From: Tritrichomonas musculus
Taxonomy: Eukaryota; Parabasalia; Tritrichomonadida; Tritrichomonadidae
Length of the DNA: 64,000 nucleotides
Direction: 5' to 3'
NCBI GenBank assembly: GCA_039105265.1
Contig: JAPFFF010000003.1
Location: forward strand, 1,240,001 to 1,304,000
Shown here: positions 27,268 to 36,952 of the stretch, in pieces
Numbering within the stretch: position 1 is the first letter of the stretch
How the letters are laid out: each line of letters starts with the position of its first letter
The notes under the pieces: model-generated
What the model was told of the DNA's origin: nothing
Databases searched by the model: none
What the model saw: only the letters and a program-made list of their open reading frames with translations
Made by a program: the position numbers and the translations under genes

Positions 27268-29772
27268 ATGATAACAAACATAAACGAAGATTTCATACTA
27301 AACGAAGTAAAAAAAAGGGACTATCAAGATATGCTCATATTCATGTTCCAAAATAGTAAGTTAACACAAATAACAACAATTATTGGTAATATTATTGAGT
27401 ATCTTAAGAATCCTCGTAACTATGTCAAAGATGTAAAAACAAATTTAAAAGATATGCTTGATAAATATAACGCAAAGCCTAAAGGAAGTAAAAGACAAAA
27501 AAATGAATTAGCTAAAATACTTGATTCAAAAGCGAATTACTTTATTGATTTAACCAACTATCAGAAAAATAAAGAAAAACCTGATGTCATTCCACAAATT
27601 GAGGAGGAAGAAGAGCCTGAGCACAAAGTGCCCGGCGCCAAAGGCGATGATTTAGCAGACCATTATTTCAGAAATCGAATTAATAAAGACATTGAATCAC
27701 TTAGTGATTTAGTTATACTTGATAGTAATCATATTAATGCTTTACAATTATTTTATCGTATTGCTGATGATTCAGAGAAGTATTCAGTATTCAATAAAAA
27801 AGATACCGCACAGATTCAATCACTTGTCAAATCATTGACAAATAATATAGACTCACATAAAAACAATGAGGCATCAGATAATATAAATAACCTAATGCAA
27901 TTTGAGAATATTAGAAGAAAAACCAATATTGAAACAATGAGGAAGATAGCAGAATCTAATCAAGAAGGTCAACAATTATTAGATGCTTACAATAAATCTT
28001 CTACAATTGATGCTAATCAACTTAAGAAATTTGGGTTATTAAACGATGATTTTACTGCTGAAAACCTTTATGATTATTATAATCGAGCTATAAATCCCAA
28101 AGATGATTCTGACATCAGAGTAAAAAAACTTGTATTACAATTGCATGATGCAATACGCGAAACAAACATATTTGAAGAAACAACCGAGCCTGAAAACAAA
28201 AAGAAGCTCAAACAATTAATAAAGTATATTAAAGAGAATGGGGACCGAGAAATATTTTATAACATGAATAGTGAATCTGAGCAAAGCGTTAACGATACTA
28301 ATGATGATAATGAATATTTTTCCATTCCTAAATCAATGTCAAAGCCTGTATTTAAATCACCATCTAAAAAACCCGTACTTAGTTCTGAAAACTACGAAGA
28401 TTTATTTAATGTTGATATTGCAGCACCTGAAGGTGTACCAAAAATCGATAATGATGAATTCAAAAGCGATTATATGCAGTCTGTCCAAACTGGTAAACGT
28501 GCTGGTAAAACATTTGAAGCTTCACAAAAACGTTTAAATGACTTATACATTTTCGAAAATAAACAAAGTATTGATGTTAGTAAATTCCGAGGGGAATTAT
28601 TTGATATTCTTATTAATGGTAATTATCGTATTAAATTCTCTCCAAAATGTGCTACAAGAGATGGCGCAGAAGCCTATTGTAAGAAGAAATTTGATAAAAA
28701 TGGATATCCATTATATCGATTAATTCCTGCAAGGAGAGACACATTAGACCCTCTTGGTAATCCAATTTGTGACTTAAATGGCGACAAAGTAGAGGACATC
28801 GTTATTGTTGATACTCGCGGTAAACCTGTTATAATTAATGAATTCCGTCTTGTTAAAGCAGACCCTTATAAGAAATTATGGCAAACCGAACGCATTGCTG
28901 GTAAAACAAATGATTCATTTGAAGTATGGATGAAAAATCTTACTGGCACTACTAAAACATGGAATTATAAACAAGACCAATGGGATGCTGGTAAAATCAA
29001 GACTAAATATGATGAAAAATTCATTAAAGCAGTTAATGCTTATCAGAAGGTTGGCTTATCTAAACCCAAAGTCAGCACCAAACTTAATGCAAGAGGATTA
29101 TGGAGTTCAATCTTTTCAAAAATATGGCAATTAGCACTCTTTAATATGTTTGGAGATGATAAACAACAGGGAGAATATCAATTTATGGAACCATTGAAGG
29201 GTATATTCAGTTACTTAAAAATATGTACCGCTGTATTTATTTTACAATATGAATTGCAAGTAATGAAATCACATGAATGTAATAATTGGAATGAATGGGT
29301 CAAATATAAAAAGGTACACTCAAAAGCAGTAAATTCTGAATTAGGTCTTATGATTCAAGAAGATTATAATACTAATATGAAAGATGTTATCCCAATTGGC
29401 GGTGAAATAAATGGTGAAGCTGAAATATCAGAACGATTAGGAGAAATATTATCCCAAACAATTAAACTAATAATTAACGTTGGACTTGGATATACAGAAG
29501 AAAAGAAAGGACGATTTGCACAATTAGCACGGGAAATATTGGAAAATAAATTGACTAAAGAAGAAAAGAAACAATTACGAGAACACTTTGGTTCAAATAT
29601 TGATAAACATATTAATTTGAATGTTGGCGGAAATTACATTGAAGTTAAAAATTTGTATAAATCATTGTATGATAATTATCGCGACAAATCATATATTAAA
29701 TCAAGAACTGATGAAAAACTAGCTAATGTTGAATCTGATGATGACGATGATGAAGCTGAAGATGAAGCATAA
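27268..29772 (+). CDS. Large conserved Maverick protein with D-x-N-G-D motif (Mav-2)
   Basis: 834 residues, homologous to the 683-residue Mav-1 protein at 18423. The conserved block contains RDTLDPLGNPI, DLNGDKVEDIVIVDTRGKPV (D502) and YKKLWQTERI. Like Mav-1 it has a K/N/E-rich helical N-terminal half, and its tail is highly acidic (D/E run at the last ~15 residues). A short GC-rich double hairpin (27621-27646) is embedded in frame, encoding HKVPGAKGDD. The putative calcium-type loop is conserved in both elements. Function unknown. It converges on the disrupted gene ending at 29790 with a 17-bp gap. Confidence 0.72.
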   Translation: MITNINEDFILNEVKKRDYQDMLIFMFQNSKLTQITTIIGNIIEYLKNPRNYVKDVKTNLKDMLDKYNAKPKGSKRQKNELAKILDSKANYFIDLTNYQKNKEKPDVIPQIEEEEEPEHKVPGAKGDDLADHYFRNRINKDIESLSDLVILDSNHINALQLFYRIADDSEKYSVFNKKDTAQIQSLVKSLTNNIDSHKNNEASDNINNLMQFENIRRKTNIETMRKIAESNQEGQQLLDAYNKSSTIDANQLKKFGLLNDDFTAENLYDYYNRAINPKDDSDIRVKKLVLQLHDAIRETNIFEETTEPENKKKLKQLIKYIKENGDREIFYNMNSESEQSVNDTNDDNEYFSIPKSMSKPVFKSPSKKPVLSSENYEDLFNVDIAAPEGVPKIDNDEFKSDYMQSVQTGKRAGKTFEASQKRLNDLYIFENKQSIDVSKFRGELFDILINGNYRIKFSPKCATRDGAEAYCKKKFDKNGYPLYRLIPARRDTLDPLGNPICDLNGDKVEDIVIVDTRGKPVIINEFRLVKADPYKKLWQTERIAGKTNDSFEVWMKNLTGTTKTWNYKQDQWDAGKIKTKYDEKFIKAVNAYQKVGLSKPKVSTKLNARGLWSSIFSKIWQLALFNMFGDDKQQGEYQFMEPLKGIFSYLKICTAVFILQYELQVMKSHECNNWNEWVKYKKVHSKAVNSELGLMIQEDYNTNMKDVIPIGGEINGEAEISERLGEILSQTIKLIINVGLGYTEEKKGRFAQLAREILENKLTKEEKKQLREHFGSNIDKHINLNVGGNYIEVKNLYKSLYDNYRDKSYIKSRTDEKLANVESDDDDDEAEDEA
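27621..27646. repeat. Paired GC-rich mini-hairpins inside a gene
   Basis: GCAC-AAA-GTGC is followed directly by CGCC-AAA-GGCG, both with AAA loops. They stand out in AT-rich coding DNA and keep the reading frame open. Confidence 0.7.
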
Positions 29773-29789
29773 AAAAATATTTAAATAAT

Positions 29790-30748
29790 TCATTTTTTTG
29801 GTAATCTGAAAGTTGATATATGTGTTTTTGGTTTGTTTTCTGACTTACTCTCATTAATCTTTGGTAAGTTTCCATTGGTTGCATTATTTGTTTCACTGGT
29901 TAAAGATGATTTTTTTGGCTCTGCATTAAAATTAAAATTAGTACCTGTTGGCATATTAAATGTTGTGGGTTGAAAGTAATTCATTGGACTAAAGTTATTA
30001 GGATTTTGTTGTACAGAGCTTTGAGGTTTCATCCATGTATTTGAGGTTGATACATTGCTGAAAATAGAGCTCGGTAATGTCTCAACATCTGGTTTCATTG
30101 TAGTCGTACTCTCATTTTCGACCGAGCTTTGCTCATTTTCGACCTCGGGTCTCAGCCGCGTAGCGGTTTCTTTATCCAAATCCCGTAACATAGATGGAAC
30201 TGGAGGATTTATTTTTTTAGGTCTTATTTCATCATAATCATATTTCTTATTAATATCGACATTACTTGTTTCATATTTACCATCATTATCATTTTCTGAA
30301 ATATCCATTAATGGTTCAAGGCTTTCAGGAGTTTCATTAAAATGGACTTTTAATAATGGACTTACATAATTAGATTTAAATACACTAATAACAGGAAAAT
30401 GGTAATGCCAATTTTGAAATTCATATTTAAATTTTTTTAAATCAGCTTCCTCATTCAAATTTCGTAATTCAACACGATTCCATTCATTCATAAAAGTTTC
30501 AGGTTTGAAACAAAGAAATATGTGTAACGGAAGTGGTTTGATTTTTCTATTTACATCTCCTTCGGAATCTAATTCAAAACAGAAATTATTTGTTTCTTTA
30601 ATAGCATATTTATATCCACAATCTTCCATTAATACAATATATGATTTATTTAGTTCATCAAACCATCTTTCAACAAATTTAATATCTGTATTTCCAATTT
30701 TAGAACCAATTTCAATAGAAATGACAAATTTTCTTTTTAAATAAGGAC
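29790..30748 (-). pseudogene. Mav-2 disrupted gene, 3' part (unknown protein)
   Basis: This minus-strand piece reads KRKFVISIEIGSKIGNT, MEDCGYKYAIKETNNF, IFLCFKPETFMNEWNRVE, a Y/F/W-rich strand set, and a long S/N/P/T-rich tail. The family is unknown and Mav-1 has no counterpart. Its 5' part lies some 4 kb away at about 34725-34950, because a P-like transposon and an inverted copy of the gene lie between. The gene is treated as broken. Confidence 0.6.
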
Positions 30749-33700
30749 AGAGGTGGTCGAAATTTTATTCTAATGATTTTTGACAAATTATAAATTAGAT
30801 ATATATAGAACTAATATAGCATATTATAGTAATATAGGTTTTATGTCATGAAACCGCTGGTACATCGAAAAAATGATGTGATAAATTGAAAATTTAATTG
30901 TTCAATTTCTCAAAATTGGATGATTGAAAAACAAGTTCAATATATCCTTATAATATAATAGTATTAATTAAATATAATCTTTATATAATTAATATATATA
31001 TTATTTTAATTCTTAATTTTTGATGTATTTTTCATTTTGTAATATAAAAAATTTTGACTAAAGAACAGATAGAAATTGACTCTATGGCCCAAATTAATTC
31101 ATTATGTTTATTATACTTGTTTATACAATATTTATAAATATTGCAATAAATTATTGGATATCCATGAAATTATTGAAATTATAAATTTTTCATGAGATGT
31201 AAAAAATCGTTTTTTTTTTTTGAAATAATCATTTTTTCTTGAAGTGTAATAAAGATGAAATTAAATTATCCTAGATTTCTTAATTATAATGATTTATTAA
31301 ATATTAATTTTATATTATTGCATGCTAGCTTTAACGATAGGTTTTTCTATCATTGAAATAAAAATGAATATCCGCATTTAGATTATAAAACAATATTAGC
31401 AAATGTTTTATTTCTAATTTTTTTATAAAGCAATTAATATTTTAAATATTTTAAAAAAATTATTATTTTCCAAGTTATTAAAAAGATATTAATAAATATT
31501 ACTATCATTCAACTTTTTCAGAAGGTATTTTTTTATAATTTAATAAATATTAATTTAAATTAAATTTATAGAAAAATTTTCCCGATTTTTTTTTGTCCAT
31601 ATTCACATCTAATTTATTATTAAAGCATTATAATTGATATCCAGGATTACTAAGGATTTTGTCTTGACAATTTTTCAATATTTATATTTTAAAATCATAA
31701 TAAAATTGGCGCCAAAAAATCATAAAAAATTTTAAACAAAAATCGTGCTATAATTTGATATTTAATTATGGATGAACAACTTGTTGCAGCAAGGAAGGCA
31801 AAACAAGATATTAGAGAATCAAAAAACGAATCTTCAATTGATAAAAAAATATTATTTCTAAATAATCAAATTAATTCTCTTAAAAAAGAAAATGAGCTAT
31901 TGAAAAAACAATTAGATGAACAAAAAAAGTATGATTTTGATGAATTAATTAAGCAAAACATAATTCTCGAAGATTTAATCAAGCATTCTCCAAATTCAGA
32001 TTTTAAAAATGACGATTACAAACCAGAAACCATCAATTTAGCATTGCAGATAAGATCAATATCACAAAAAGCATATGATATATTACATAATAATTTATTT
32101 TTTCCAAATAAATCATATATTATGGTAAAATTTCACGAATCTATATCTGATTTACCAGAAAAAATTACAAATACAGAAAATGTTGGTGAAATTATTAATA
32201 TATGGAAACAAAAATTTAATATACCAAAAAGTCAAGTGATTAAAGCATGTTTGGCCGTAGACGCGCTTTATTTTAAGCCTGATATTAAAATCACAATGGA
32301 TAATTTGATTTTTGGAATGATTACAGACAATGATTCAAAAGTTTTTTTACCGAAAGATTCAATTCAATATTTCACAAATAAACCATCTTCATTTGAAAAG
32401 TTTTTAGCATTGAATTGGAATAAAATTATTAAGGCTGGATTTGTATTTCAAATCCAGCCTTATGATTTCAAGTATAAGCCTTTTGTGGTTCACATTTTCC
32501 CATCAACAAATGGGAAAGCATCATGTATAATTGTTGATTTATTATTTCAAATCAGAGAATTGGCCAAAAATAGAAGAATACGAATTAAATCGTTTGCCTT
32601 CGATGGTGATAATGCTTACCACCAATTACATTTAAAATATTTTAATTCTTATGTTAGTATATTGCTTTTTAATAATAAATTTCATAACGTGAAAGCTAAA
32701 ATAATGCGTGTAGTGTCTGACTATTTTCACTTATTAAAGAGACTAAGATATAGGTTATTATCATGTATAATACACTGTGGATTTACAATTGACTCAAAAC
32801 CAATCATAATAGAAGAAATTAAATCGATTTTAAATGAGATGGGTGAAGTGATTTGGTGTAACGATAGATATACAAAGATGCACGATAAGCTGCCCATTGA
32901 ATTATTTAAAACTGAAAACTTAATAAAATTAATCGAATCTGAACAATTATCCGCGGCAGCTTATTGGTTCCCTGCTACTATGTCATTGATTGCAATTAAT
33001 AATGGTGAAATTGAAATTAAATTTAGAAAATTTTTACTTGAGTGTTCATTGTTTTTTATGGTGTATTATAATGATATTTGGGAAAAAAATGACGGAAACT
33101 TACGCCAAAGAAAACACGGTGACCTGAAAGACGTTGTTTTTTACACAAAGGAGCTTGTAATTGAATTTGCAAATACTATGTATTCTCATTTGCAATTGAT
33201 GAGTGATATTAAAGATTATCATTTTTCCTCAAATGGAACTGGTCCACTCGAGCACAAATTTGGATATGCTCGTGTTAAATCACATGATGTAAACACATTG
33301 TCCAGATTTATTTATGTTATATCATCCATTCAAACAGTAGAGAATGAAGACAAAAAGGCCAAATTTATTGACTTTAATAAAAATGCTGATAAAATTAAAG
33401 GAAGAATTAATGATTTTGGCGTAAGTGTGAAAACAGAAGGTGAATCAAATGAAAATGAATATGACGACGAACTTCCATATACTCCGCAAACAGTTGCAAA
33501 AGTATTTTTATCTAAAGCTGGCTTTAATATTCAAGCGAATTGGATGATCGATGAAGATGATGTGATATATTGGACGAGTTTTTTTTTAAAACAATTCATT
33601 GATGATAAACCAAAAATGAAAAAAAGGAATACAATAACAATGAATACATATCTTTATGGTACTGATAATTGCCAAAGGGCTAAAGCAATAATAACTGGTA

Positions 33701-34012
33701 AACCAGTCAAGGGTCAATACCCAACAAATTATAATAAAATGAAAAAACAAAAATTGTTTGATGATATATGTTTTGAAAAACTACGTGGAAAGCCAAGTAA
33801 ATATTACTTGTTACAAATAGTTCACTTCATTAAAGAAATTGATCCAAATTGCGACTTTGACCCAGGAAAAAAAACTCCAAAATCGGAAATTTATGATTGG
33901 ATCATTGAAAATCTTGAAAAATATTTTGTTATAATTGATAATTATAATGAAAATAAATAGAAAATTCAAAATAATACTTTTTTTATTTGACTGATTGCAT
34001 GCAATCTAATTT
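30748..34012. mobile_element. P-element-like DNA transposon nested in Mav-2
   Basis: The segment interrupts a Mav-2 gene and contains a full-length transposase frame (31768-33960). The left junction is sharp: Mav-2 homology stops at ATAAGGAC, and CAGAGGTGGTCGAAA begins, a plausible transposon terminus. No matching inverted terminus or 8-bp duplication was found on the right, where the DNA has been rearranged into an inverted duplication. The ~1 kb between the left junction and the gene is AT-rich with no other frame. Confidence 0.6.
31768..33960 (+). CDS. P-element/THAP9-like transposase
   Basis: 730 residues, apparently unbroken. The N terminus is a coiled coil (LFLNNQINSLKKENELLKKQ, about 30-50), comparable with the leucine-zipper part of P-element transposase. 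No THAP zinc finger precedes it. The candidate RNase H-like acidic residues are in FAFDGDNAYH (D279), VVSDYFHLLKRLR (D318), and GPLEHKFGYARVKSHDVNTLS (E495). The latter two resemble the D-x-x-H-x-x-K and S-x-x-E-x-x-F blocks of the P superfamily. The C-terminal ~150 residues are K-rich. Assignment rests on these motifs only; another DDE superfamily remains possible. It lies inside Mav-2 and has no Maverick counterpart. Confidence 0.6.
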   Translation: MDEQLVAARKAKQDIRESKNESSIDKKILFLNNQINSLKKENELLKKQLDEQKKYDFDELIKQNIILEDLIKHSPNSDFKNDDYKPETINLALQIRSISQKAYDILHNNLFFPNKSYIMVKFHESISDLPEKITNTENVGEIINIWKQKFNIPKSQVIKACLAVDALYFKPDIKITMDNLIFGMITDNDSKVFLPKDSIQYFTNKPSSFEKFLALNWNKIIKAGFVFQIQPYDFKYKPFVVHIFPSTNGKASCIIVDLLFQIRELAKNRRIRIKSFAFDGDNAYHQLHLKYFNSYVSILLFNNKFHNVKAKIMRVVSDYFHLLKRLRYRLLSCIIHCGFTIDSKPIIIEEIKSILNEMGEVIWCNDRYTKMHDKLPIELFKTENLIKLIESEQLSAAAYWFPATMSLIAINNGEIEIKFRKFLLECSLFFMVYYNDIWEKNDGNLRQRKHGDLKDVVFYTKELVIEFANTMYSHLQLMSDIKDYHFSSNGTGPLEHKFGYARVKSHDVNTLSRFIYVISSIQTVENEDKKAKFIDFNKNADKIKGRINDFGVSVKTEGESNENEYDDELPYTPQTVAKVFLSKAGFNIQANWMIDEDDVIYWTSFFLKQFIDDKPKMKKRNTITMNTYLYGTDNCQRAKAIITGKPVKGQYPTNYNKMKKQKLFDDICFEKLRGKPSKYYLLQIVHFIKEIDPNCDFDPGKKTPKSEIYDWIIENLEKYFVIIDNYNENK

Positions 34013-34789
34013 AAAATGATACGTAAAACAAAGGATAAAAATAAAGAAGTATTAACAGCAGAACAAGAATCTAATTTAATTGATAAGGATGCAATCATTC
34101 TAGATAGAACTCACACATTATATTCATATATTGATAAAAAAGATAAGAAAGTTTACTTCTATTTGAGTAGTAATTATCAAGATTTATTTGTTTTTATGGA
34201 AGGTGATAATATATTGTTAAATTTACCTAAGAAAGTTGATATGAATACAAAAATGAACATCTTAGATAATAAACGTCCTTATTTAAAAAGAAAATTTGTC
34301 ATTTCTATTGAAATTGGTTCTAAAATTGGAAATACAGATATTAAATTTGTTGAAAGATGGTTTGATGAACTAAATAAATCATATATTGTATTAATGGAAG
34401 ATTGTGGATATAAATATGCTATTAAAGAAACAAATAATTTCTGTTTTGAATTAGATTCCGAAGGAGATGTAAATAGAAAAATCAAACCACTTCCGTTACA
34501 CATATTTCTTTGTTTCAAACCTGAAACTTTTATGAATGAATGGAATCGTGTTGAATTACGAAATTTGAATGAGGAAGCTGATTTAAAAAAATTTAAATAT
34601 GAATTTCAAAATTGGCATTACCATTTTCCTGTTATTAATGTATTTAAATCTAATTATGTAAGTCCATTATTAAAAGTCCATTTTAATGAAACTCCTGAAA
34701 GCCTTGAACCATTAATGGATATGAATACAACTTTCTTAGGTAAATTTAACAATATATTATCACCTTCCATAAAAACAAATAAATCTTGA
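34013..34789 (+). pseudogene. Inverted copy of the disrupted Mav-2 gene
   Basis: The plus strand carries the opening MIRKTKD.NKEVLTAEQES and most of the same unknown protein found in pieces on the minus strand at 29790-30748 and 34725-34950. Identity to both pieces is close to complete. After PESLEPLMD the frame runs into sequence that folds back on itself. This is a duplicated, inverted copy, and it marks the rearrangement. Confidence 0.7.
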
Positions 34790-34950
34790 TAATTACTACT
34801 CAAATAGAAGTAAACTTTCTTATCTTTTTTATCAATATATGAATATAATGTGTGAGTTCTATCTAGAATAATAGCATCCTTATCAATTAAATTAGATTCT
34901 TGTTCTGCTGTTAATACTTCTTTATTTTCATCCTTTGTTTTACGTATCAT
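34725..34950 (-). pseudogene. Mav-2 disrupted gene, 5' part
   Basis: Starting at the ATG at 34950 the piece encodes MIRKTKDENKEVLTAEQES and VYFYLSSNYQDLFVFMEGDN, then loses the gene's sequence at the fold-back point near 34725. It is the reverse complement of 34013-34245 with almost no differences. Confidence 0.65.
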
Positions 34951-35020
34951 TTTTCATTTGGAACAAAAATAATAAGGCCTAAATGGCTATTTGGTGCCTG
35001 GCAAACAAAAAAAAACCTAT

Positions 35021-35398
35021 TTAAAAGATTAATAGGCAACTCATTATAAAAGCAGATGGTTCAATTGAGTTCCCATATAAATCTGTGAACCAAATTTTAA
35101 AATTACGTTCACGACCAAGGAATTCATATTTTCGATATTTAGTTTGACGTCTGTTTGCTAACATAATGAAACAATCACAATAACCATCTTGTTGTACAAT
35201 ATCAGAGTGTACTATCAAATCACCAACAAGAGTATCTTTAACAATTGCTCCAACATACTGTACAACAATATATTTCTTGTTTCGACTTGATACAAATTCA
35301 CTTGGTAAAGTAAATTCTTTATCTTGAGTGTGAAAATAGCGTTTAGTAACTGGTTGCTTCATTGAGTAAACATCTTTTTTTATCTCATTTGTCAACAT
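35021..35398 (-). CDS. Short conserved Maverick protein, candidate minor capsid component (Mav-2)
   Basis: 125 residues from the ATG at 35398, where a T-tract precedes AAAAATG. An upstream in-frame extension to 35464 is GC-rich and made mostly of mini-hairpins, so it is not counted. The protein matches the Mav-1 gene at 14486: LPSEFVSSRNKKYIVVQ, then KYEFLGRERNFKIWFTD and GNSIEPSAF. The predicted beta-rich fold and shared C-terminal signature suggest a structural role. In Mav-2 it sits beside the integrase rather than the capsid gene. Confidence 0.65.
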   Translation of the reverse strand: MLTNEIKKDVYSMKQPVTKRYFHTQDKEFTLPSEFVSSRNKKYIVVQYVGAIVKDTLVGDLIVHSDIVQQDGYCDCFIMLANRRQTKYRKYEFLGRERNFKIWFTDLYGNSIEPSAFIMSCLLIF

Positions 35399-35435
35399 TT
35401 TTCGGGACGAAAAAACTCGACTACGTCGTGCTTTG

Positions 35436-35486
35436 CCGAGCTCAGCATCTTTGATGCCGGACACTATGTGTTCACTCGTGAGCGAG
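35436..35486. repeat. Cluster of GC-rich mini-hairpins
   Basis: GCATC-TTT-GATGC (35445-35457), ACAC-TAT-GTGT (35461-35471) and CTCG-TGAG-CGAG (35475-35486) lie in a row between two minus-strand genes, just 5' of 35398 and at the 3' end of the integrase. Confidence 0.65.
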
Positions 35487-36857
35487 ATTTAATATGAAAT
35501 ACTGTTTATAATCATCGTTCAAATCTTCGATAGAATTACAAACATATTTCGTGTAAATTATTGGGACTTCAATAATTGCTTTCTCATCATCAGTTTTGGC
35601 AATTCTACCTTTCTCAGATTTCTCGTATGAGACTAAACCATCCTTTGTTTTACTGAATGTGTGATATGGATTTAACAATCTACATTTAACATTACCGTTT
35701 TGATAACAAATGAATTGAGCTATTTCATTGAAAACTCTTCTCTTTTTTTCATGCTTTTTTTGAGTCTTACCTCTGTCAAGATGTATCAAAATTATGTTAC
35801 CACGTTTGTAATTAAGCAAGCCTTTCAATTTCTGTTTTTCATTTATCTTTCTCAATTTCATTTTCATCATTCGAATATACCTCCATTCCAAATCAACATT
35901 GTTTTGAACTTGAACTGGAGAATAATAAATCCATTTAGTTGGAGGAACTAAACCAGAACCTTGATATTCAGATAATTCATCTTCATTATAATCATAATTC
36001 CGAAATCTCAATGAATTGTGAGGAGTGTTATTATAGAAGTTCACCATTTGTCTCATGAGATTATAATCAGCAATTCTTCGATTATCCATTCCGAAGGCAT
36101 TTCTAAGAGTTCTAATTACAGAATCAACATTTTTATGAGCGAGAGCGTAAGGGGAAGAATTAATTACAAATTTGACTGGGTAATAATCATTGATATCGTC
36201 AATTTTCAACTCAATTTTTGAGATTGGTGACTTGATAACATTTTTATATCCACTTTTTTTCAAAAATGCTATTAACGTTTTCAAATTAGTTTTGAACAAT
36301 ATTTCATTTCTAACTTGATTTCTTAACTCAGGTTTATAATTGTATGCTACTTGTAAATCATTTGAGATATCTGTTTTGAGAATTACTTTTGTATTATCTT
36401 TCAATACAATACATTCATCTTTCAAACTACCAAATCCAGATTCACCATCACATTTAATTGTCTTGAATTCAAACTTAGGATTCTTTTCAACAATTCGTTT
36501 TAAAGTTTTGGCTATTTCACTTTTATTTGACATTGGTTCCATAATTAGATATCTAGTATTCACATTTATCAAAACAAGATATATTTGCTCTTGTTTAATT
36601 GGATGTTCAACATCTGCATAATAATGTGAGAACATCAAATCTGCTTCCCAAGTTCCAGGTTCATTTGAGAAATTTGGTTTTGACATTTTTTTACATGCTT
36701 TGAGTTTGAAATCAGGTATGAAAGGTTCTGTTTCAATGTTATTCTTGAAAACAGGTTGTAAATCAGTTTCAACGTATTTGTATTTCGATTTGAATGGATA
36801 TTTCAATAACGAAGGGTATTCTTTATCATAAATTCTGAGAGATTTAGTTTTGGACAT
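35472..36857 (-). CDS. int: Maverick integrase, retroviral-type (Mav-2)
   Basis: 461 residues, about 100 fewer than Mav-1 because the N-terminal extension is short. The core has WEADLMFSHYY (D73), TIKCDGESGF (D137) and HKNVDSVIRTLRN (D245). As in Mav-1, the third catalytic position is aspartate, not glutamate. INVNTRYL in the core is identical in both proteins. The C-terminal part is K/R-rich (KTQKKHEKKRRVF) and resembles a DNA-binding tail. An LxxY..ETP-type zinc finger was not seen. It is the middle gene of a minus-strand run from the capsid gene to 35021. Confidence 0.87.
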   Translation of the reverse strand: MSKTKSLRIYDKEYPSLLKYPFKSKYKYVETDLQPVFKNNIETEPFIPDFKLKACKKMSKPNFSNEPGTWEADLMFSHYYADVEHPIKQEQIYLVLINVNTRYLIMEPMSNKSEIAKTLKRIVEKNPKFEFKTIKCDGESGFGSLKDECIVLKDNTKVILKTDISNDLQVAYNYKPELRNQVRNEILFKTNLKTLIAFLKKSGYKNVIKSPISKIELKIDDINDYYPVKFVINSSPYALAHKNVDSVIRTLRNAFGMDNRRIADYNLMRQMVNFYNNTPHNSLRFRNYDYNEDELSEYQGSGLVPPTKWIYYSPVQVQNNVDLEWRYIRMMKMKLRKINEKQKLKGLLNYKRGNIILIHLDRGKTQKKHEKKRRVFNEIAQFICYQNGNVKCRLLNPYHTFSKTKDGLVSYEKSEKGRIAKTDDEKAIIEVPIIYTKYVCNSIEDLNDDYKQYFILNLAHE

Positions 36858-36922
36858 TTATTATCGAAAAGGACCCAAATCAAGTGCAAAAAAATACCCA
36901 GAATCAAGTTATTAAATTAGAT

Positions 36923-36951
36923 CTCGCAGAGCTCGAGCTCGCAGAGCGAGA
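36923..36951. repeat. GCA-loop hairpin pair (copy 1)
   Basis: CTC-GCA-GAG and GCTC-GCA-GAGC lie side by side in the gap between the capsid and integrase genes. Nearly the same 28-bp sequence recurs at 42934-42961. Confidence 0.7.
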
Positions 36952-36952
36952 T

